Both the position numbers and the translations under genes were made by a program. A DNA stretch of 64,000 bases, from assembly GCF_001701025.1 (NCBI RefSeq), contig NZ_CP016793.1, positions 6,696,001 through 6,760,000 on the forward strand, read 5' to 3'. Below, in pieces: positions 63,946 through 64,000 of this stretch (position 1 is its first letter; each line of letters starts with the position of its first letter). The DNA comes from Lentzea guizhouensis. Its GTDB lineage: Bacteria > Actinomycetota > Actinomycetes > Mycobacteriales > Pseudonocardiaceae. The notes under the pieces were generated by a model. That model saw nothing but the letters and a program-made list of their open reading frames with translations. It had not been told where the DNA came from and did not search any database.

Positions 63946-64000
63946 TCACGTCAGCTCGGCCGAGTCCGTGAGCTGCAGCTTGCGCCGCGCCCGCTGGTAG
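63946..64000 (-). CDS. C-terminal end of an unidentified gene
   Basis: The minus strand reads YQRARRKLQLTDSAELT followed by TGA (63948-63946), with G or C in the third codon position at nearly every codon. This looks like the end of a real gene that continues past the window. The basic helix and 'LQLTDSAEL' are too short to name a family. It ends 31 bases before the tautomerase start and may share its promoter. Confidence 0.45.
   Translation of the reverse strand, partial: YQRARRKLQLTDSAELT

Noticed and set aside
1..64000. tRNA, rRNA, riboswitches and replication origin
   Set aside because: I found no cloverleaf with a GTTCGA-type T-loop in a gap, no rRNA-like stretch and no DnaA-box cluster; gaps are mostly too short to hold them.

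Overview
The window is about 70% G+C and densely coded, with GTG/TTG starts, 1-14 base gene overlaps and a complete hydroxamate siderophore locus. This points to a filamentous actinomycete; a member of the Pseudonocardiales is my best guess, but no rRNA or tRNA gene is present to test it. No CRISPR array and no intact insertion sequence were seen.

Region 1 (1-12.9 kb). The 3' end of a sugar ABC importer (binding protein and two permeases, + strand) converges on a tightly packed ten-gene minus-strand operon. In transcription order the operon encodes an OpuC/ProX-type importer (permease, ATPase with a CBS-like tail, permease, lipoprotein), a formaldehyde-activating-enzyme (Fae) homologue, a beta-hydroxyacid dehydrogenase, an aldehyde dehydrogenase, a KduD-like SDR, an AGPS-like FAD oxidase and an FGGY kinase. 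A divergent IclR gene with two palindromes in the shared promoter probably controls it. The substrate is unknown, and I regard this as the best candidate for an undescribed pathway.

Region 2 (12.9-20.8 kb). This is an island of unusual genes: an IS5-type transposase remnant; a four-gene TelA operon (anchored binding protein, TelA, binding-protein/VWA lipoprotein, small membrane protein); a divergent TIR-NTPase-repeat gene broken by one apparent missing G; and a glyoxalase-family remnant.

Region 3 (20.8-40.5 kb). A coelichelin-type siderophore locus in the cchJ-I-H-G-F-E-D-C order. The trimodular NRPS (A-T-E, C-A-T-E, C-A-T) carries the three coelichelin specificity codes. The two ABC exporter half-proteins have complementary degenerate ATPase motifs. 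Iron boxes precede the units, several overlapping stop codons. The ornithine hydroxylase, formyltransferase and MbtH genes of the Streptomyces cluster are not here.

Region 4 (40.5-49.2 kb). Housekeeping and stress genes: SRPBCC protein, two alpha/beta hydrolases, an HTH regulator beside a repeat-rich intergenic stretch, a Zur-box-controlled pair of COG0523 metal chaperones (one without its P-loop), a GNAT, a universal stress protein and a frameshifted DHA2 drug exporter with an 18-bp palindromic operator.

Region 5 (49.2-57.9 kb). An aromatic ring-cleavage locus: MhpB-like dioxygenase, MhpC-like hydrolase, cupins, a decayed SDR, an IclR regulator, an FMO/Baeyer-Villiger-like monooxygenase, a membrane-anchored flavin hydroxylase and a small monooxygenase. 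Three copies of an AGTCCC-N7-GGGACY inverted repeat, each 64-73 bases before a transcription unit, look like the IclR operator.

Region 6 (57.9-64 kb). A large NTPase-repeat protein with a frameshifted 3' third, a MalY-type C-S lyase, a DinB-like protein, a CGNR regulator with paired operators, a tautomerase and the end of an unidentified gene. Several loci carry indels (18.6, 20.7, 48.2, 51.8-52.3 and 58.2-59.25 kb); some may be sequence errors.
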